Positions 61,626-64,000 of a stretch of 64,000 bases of DNA are shown in pieces. The notes under the pieces are model-generated. The model was not told where the DNA came from and ran no database searches. It saw only the letters and a list, made by a program, of their open reading frames with translations. Origin of the DNA: Pseudonocardia nigra. GTDB taxonomy: Bacteria; Actinomycetota; Actinomycetes; Mycobacteriales; Pseudonocardiaceae. The stretch lies in NCBI RefSeq assembly GCF_019396355.1, contig NZ_JAHKRK010000009.1, positions 1 through 64,000 on the forward strand, read 5' to 3'. Within the stretch, counting starts at the first letter, position 1. Each line of letters starts with the position of its first letter. Position numbers and translations under genes: made by a program.

Positions 61626-64000
61626 GTGACCGTGTCCCGCTCCGCCCTGCCGCCCGACGTCGCCGATCTGCACGCCGACCTGGTCCGGGCCGTCCGGGGC
61701 CCGGTCCGGTTCGACACCGCGACGCGCGCCATGTACTCCGCGGACGCGTCGAACTACCGCCGCGTTCCGCTCGGCCTCGTCACCCCGGTCGACACCGACG
61801 ACGTGGAAGCCGCGGTGTCGGTGTGCAGCACGCACGAGGTGCCGGTGCTGCCGCGCGGGGCGGGCACGAGCATCGCAGGCCAGGCCGTCAACACCGGCGT
61901 GGTGCTCGACTTCACCCGGCACCTGAACCGCGTGCTGGAGATCGATCCGGCCGCCCGGACCGCCCGCGTCGAGGCCGGGGTCGTGTGCGACGCGCTGCGC
62001 GACGCCGCGCGCCCGCACGGGCTGACGTTCGGGCCCGATCCGTCCACGCACAACCGCTGCACGCTCGGCGGGATGATCGGCAACAACGCCTGCGGCTCGC
62101 ACTCGGTGGCCTGGGGCAAGACCGTCGACAACGTGCACGGCCTCGACGTGCTCACCTATCGCGGCGAGCGGCTGGAGCTGGGCCGCGGGACGCCGAGGGG
62201 CGGCCGGATCCCGGAGGCGTTGCGGGCGCTGGCGGACCGGGTCGGCGACGACGTGCGGCGCGCGTTCCCCGACCTCACCCGGCGCGTCTCCGGCTACAAC
62301 CTGGACCAGCTGCTGCCCGAGAACGGGTTCGACCTGGCCCGCGCGCTCGTCGGCACCGAGGGCACCTGTGCCACCGTGCTGGAGGCGACGGTGCGGCTCG
62401 TGGAGTCGCCGCCCGCCCGCGCGCTGGCCGTGCTCGGGTTCCCCGACGCCTACACCGCCGCCGATCACGTCATGGTCGTGCGCGAGCTGGGCCCGCTCAC
62501 GATCGAGGGCATGGACGCCGGGCTGATCGCGGCGCTGCGCGCGTCCAACCCGGTGGAGACGGCGTCGCGGGCGTTGCCCGAGGGCGGCGGCTGGCTGTAC
62601 GTGGAGACCGGTGGCGCGACCCGCGAGGAGGCCCACGCGGCGGCAGAGGCCGTCGCCACTGCGATGAAGCCTTACGCGACGGCGAGCGTGGTCGTCAGCG
62701 ACCCGGCGCAGATGAAGGCCCTGTGGCGGATCCGCGAGGACGGCGCGGGCATCCTCACGCGTTCGCCGGACGGCGGCGAGGCCTGGCCCGGCTGGGAGGA
62801 CGCCGCGGTGCCGCCGGAGCGGTTCGGCGCCTACCTGCGGGAGTTCGACGCCCTGCTGACCCGCCACGGCCGCCGCGGCGCGTACTACGGCCACTTCGGC
62901 GACGGCTGCCTGCACGTCCGGATCGACTTCGACCTGCTCAGCCGGGCCGGCATCGCGAACTTCCGGGGGTTCATGGAGGACGCGGCCGACCTGGCCGTGG
63001 CGCACGGCGGCTCGCTGTCTGGCGAGCACGGCGACGGCGCCGCGCGTGCCGAGCTGCTGCCGCGGATGTACCCGCCGGAGATCATCGCCGCGTTCGAGGA
63101 GTTCAAGGGGGTCTGGGACCCGGACGACCGGATGAACCCCGGCCGCGTCGTGCGCCCCGCGAAGCTCGACGAGGACCTGCGGGTCTTCGTCGGCATGCCC
63201 ACCCTGCCCGACGAGCCGGAATGGGCGTTCTCCCACGACCGCGGCTCCTTCACCCGCGCCACCCGCCGCTGCCTGGGGGTGGCCAAGTGCGTCACCGAGC
63301 ACGGCGGCGTGATGTGCCCGAGCTACCGCGCGACGGGCGAGGAGATGCACTCGACGCGCGGGCGGGCGCGGCTGCTGTTCGAGATGGCCTCCGGCGAGGT
63401 GGTCGGCGGCGGCTGGCAGTCGCCGGAGGTGGCCGAGGCGCTGGACCTGTGCCTGTCGTGCAAGGGCTGCAAGCGCGACTGCCCGGTGGGCGTGGACATG
63501 GCCGCCTACAAGACCGAGTTCCTCGCCCAGCGCTACAAGCGCAGGCTGCGGCCCGCGGCGCACTACTCGATGGGCGCGCTGCCGCGGTGGCTGCGGCTGG
63601 CCCGGCGCCTGCCCGCCCGCGCGGTGGACGCCCTCAACGCGGCCGCCCGCGGCCCGTTGGGTGCGCTGGCGAAACGGGTGGGTGGGATCGCGCGGGAGCG
63701 GGCGATCCCCCCGTTGGCCCGGCGCCCGTTCACCGCCGCCCGTTGCAGCAAAGCCACTTTCACGCAACCCGATGGCATGAAAGTGGCTTTGCTGCAATCG
63801 CGGCGCCGGGTGCTGCTGTGGCCGGACACGTTCAGCAACCACTTCGACCCGGCGATCCTCGGCTCCGCCGTCGCCGTGCTCGAGGAGCTCGGGTACGTCG
63901 TCGAGGTCCCGCCGCGGGACATCTGCTGCGGGCTCACCTGGACCTCCACCGGGCAGCTCGACGCCGCCCGCCGGGTGCTGCGGCGCAGCCTGCGCACGAT
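61626..64000 (+). CDS. FAD-linked oxidase/4Fe-4S fusion, YdiJ-type D-2-hydroxyacid dehydrogenase (3' truncated)
   Basis: 791 codons are visible before the window ends; YdiJ-type proteins have about 1000. Domains: FAD-binding PCMH (LPRGAGTSIAGQAV, GGMIGNNACGSHSVAWG, ALVGTEGTCATVLEA), FAD-oxidase C-terminal (WRIREDGAGIL, YYGHFGDGCLHVRIDF, LSGEHGDGAAR), 4Fe-4S ferredoxin part (CLGVAKCVTEHGGVMCPSY, CLSCKGCKRDCPVG) and the start of the CCG region (RDICCGLTW). E. coli YdiJ oxidises D-2-hydroxyglutarate, the co-product of the upstream HOT enzyme. A palindrome (63744-63796) is read in frame. The GTG starts four bases after the zinc-ribbon gene's stop. Confidence 0.86.
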   Translation, partial: MTVSRSALPPDVADLHADLVRAVRGPVRFDTATRAMYSADASNYRRVPLGLVTPVDTDDVEAAVSVCSTHEVPVLPRGAGTSIAGQAVNTGVVLDFTRHLNRVLEIDPAARTARVEAGVVCDALRDAARPHGLTFGPDPSTHNRCTLGGMIGNNACGSHSVAWGKTVDNVHGLDVLTYRGERLELGRGTPRGGRIPEALRALADRVGDDVRRAFPDLTRRVSGYNLDQLLPENGFDLARALVGTEGTCATVLEATVRLVESPPARALAVLGFPDAYTAADHVMVVRELGPLTIEGMDAGLIAALRASNPVETASRALPEGGGWLYVETGGATREEAHAAAEAVATAMKPYATASVVVSDPAQMKALWRIREDGAGILTRSPDGGEAWPGWEDAAVPPERFGAYLREFDALLTRHGRRGAYYGHFGDGCLHVRIDFDLLSRAGIANFRGFMEDAADLAVAHGGSLSGEHGDGAARAELLPRMYPPEIIAAFEEFKGVWDPDDRMNPGRVVRPAKLDEDLRVFVGMPTLPDEPEWAFSHDRGSFTRATRRCLGVAKCVTEHGGVMCPSYRATGEEMHSTRGRARLLFEMASGEVVGGGWQSPEVAEALDLCLSCKGCKRDCPVGVDMAAYKTEFLAQRYKRRLRPAAHYSMGALPRWLRLARRLPARAVDALNAAARGPLGALAKRVGGIARERAIPPLARRPFTAARCSKATFTQPDGMKVALLQSRRRVLLWPDTFSNHFDPAILGSAVAVLEELGYVVEVPPRDICCGLTWTSTGQLDAARRVLRRSLRT
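63744..63796. repeat. Palindromic repeat (family B) within the FAD-oxidase coding sequence
   Basis: Perfect 19-bp arms (left arm TGCAGCAAAGCCACTTTCA) with a 15-base loop. The whole 53 bases is translated in frame as CSKATFTQPDGMKVALLQ between RRPFTAAR and SRRRVLLW. It resembles family A in arm length and the AGCAA/TTGCT ends. Confidence 0.88.

Noticed and set aside
61377-63842. 821-codon open frame on the minus strand opposite the FAD oxidase
   Set aside because: Antisense shadow of an enzyme with clear FAD and 4Fe-4S motifs on the plus strand.

Overview
This window is chromosomal DNA from a high-GC actinobacterium. GTG starts, ATGA/GTGA overlaps and leaderless starts are frequent. The organism makes mycothiol (mshA) and menaquinone (menA, menB, menE), and it carries filamentous-actinomycete developmental regulators (a BldN-type sigma factor with an RsbN-like partner, and BldC). 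Gene order follows a known Mycobacterium backbone: mshA, ybjN-like, gpm, senX3, regX3, ppx, proC, small HTH, bS22, SDR, acyltransferase, HAD phosphatase, glutaredoxin, hemA-C-D-B, hemL, TlpA/CcdA/ResB/CcsB, ParA-like, menA, menE, menB. Backbone plus Bld proteins points to Pseudonocardiales, probably Pseudonocardia or a relative; this is an inference from gene content.

Layout. 1-9.5 kb: transport, a lipoprotein cyclotransferase, DUF3027, a large Hsp90-like ATPase, mycothiol glycosyltransferase. 9.9-15 kb: a 4-coumarate-CoA-ligase-like enzyme, a degenerate patch with truncated genes, GntR, and a divergent VOC/MarR pair sharing an operator. 15-24 kb: gpmA, the SenX3-RegX3 phosphate system with a PHO-box-like element, a DUF559 nuclease-like gene bracketed by inverted copies of a palindromic element, then ppx to proC. 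24-32 kb: HTH, bS22, envelope enzymes, the bldN/rsbN-like pair with a recognisable sigma-BldN promoter, a second ligase, glutaredoxin. 32.7-48.7 kb: molybdoenzyme, fasciclin lipoprotein, the rex-hemACD operon behind a Rex operator, hemB, hemL and cytochrome c biogenesis. 48.8-57.8 kb: ParA-like protein, BldC, menaquinone genes, an ECF41 sigma factor with its usual AhpD-like neighbour. 57.8-64 kb: double TerD protein and a four-gene cluster that runs off the end.

How the genes work together. Rex probably links NADH/NAD+ state to haem synthesis, and haem and menaquinone feed the respiratory chain whose cytochromes c are matured by CcdA/ResB/CcsB. The last cluster (metallo-beta-lactamase lactonase, hydroxyacid-oxoacid transhydrogenase, zinc-ribbon protein, FAD/4Fe-4S YdiJ-type dehydrogenase) can be read as a closed route: gamma-butyrolactone to 4-hydroxybutyrate, transhydrogenation with 2-oxoglutarate to succinic semialdehyde plus D-2-hydroxyglutarate, and flavin-dependent recovery of 2-oxoglutarate. 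This is the best candidate here for an undescribed functional system.

The window is also rich in short repeats: a 19-bp-stem palindrome family (three copies), a related palindrome read in frame inside the FAD dehydrogenase, inverted copies of a ~70-bp element around the DUF559 gene, and a 22-bp-period minisatellite at three loci, one forming the N-terminus of ResB. No tRNA, rRNA, CRISPR array or complete insertion sequence was seen.
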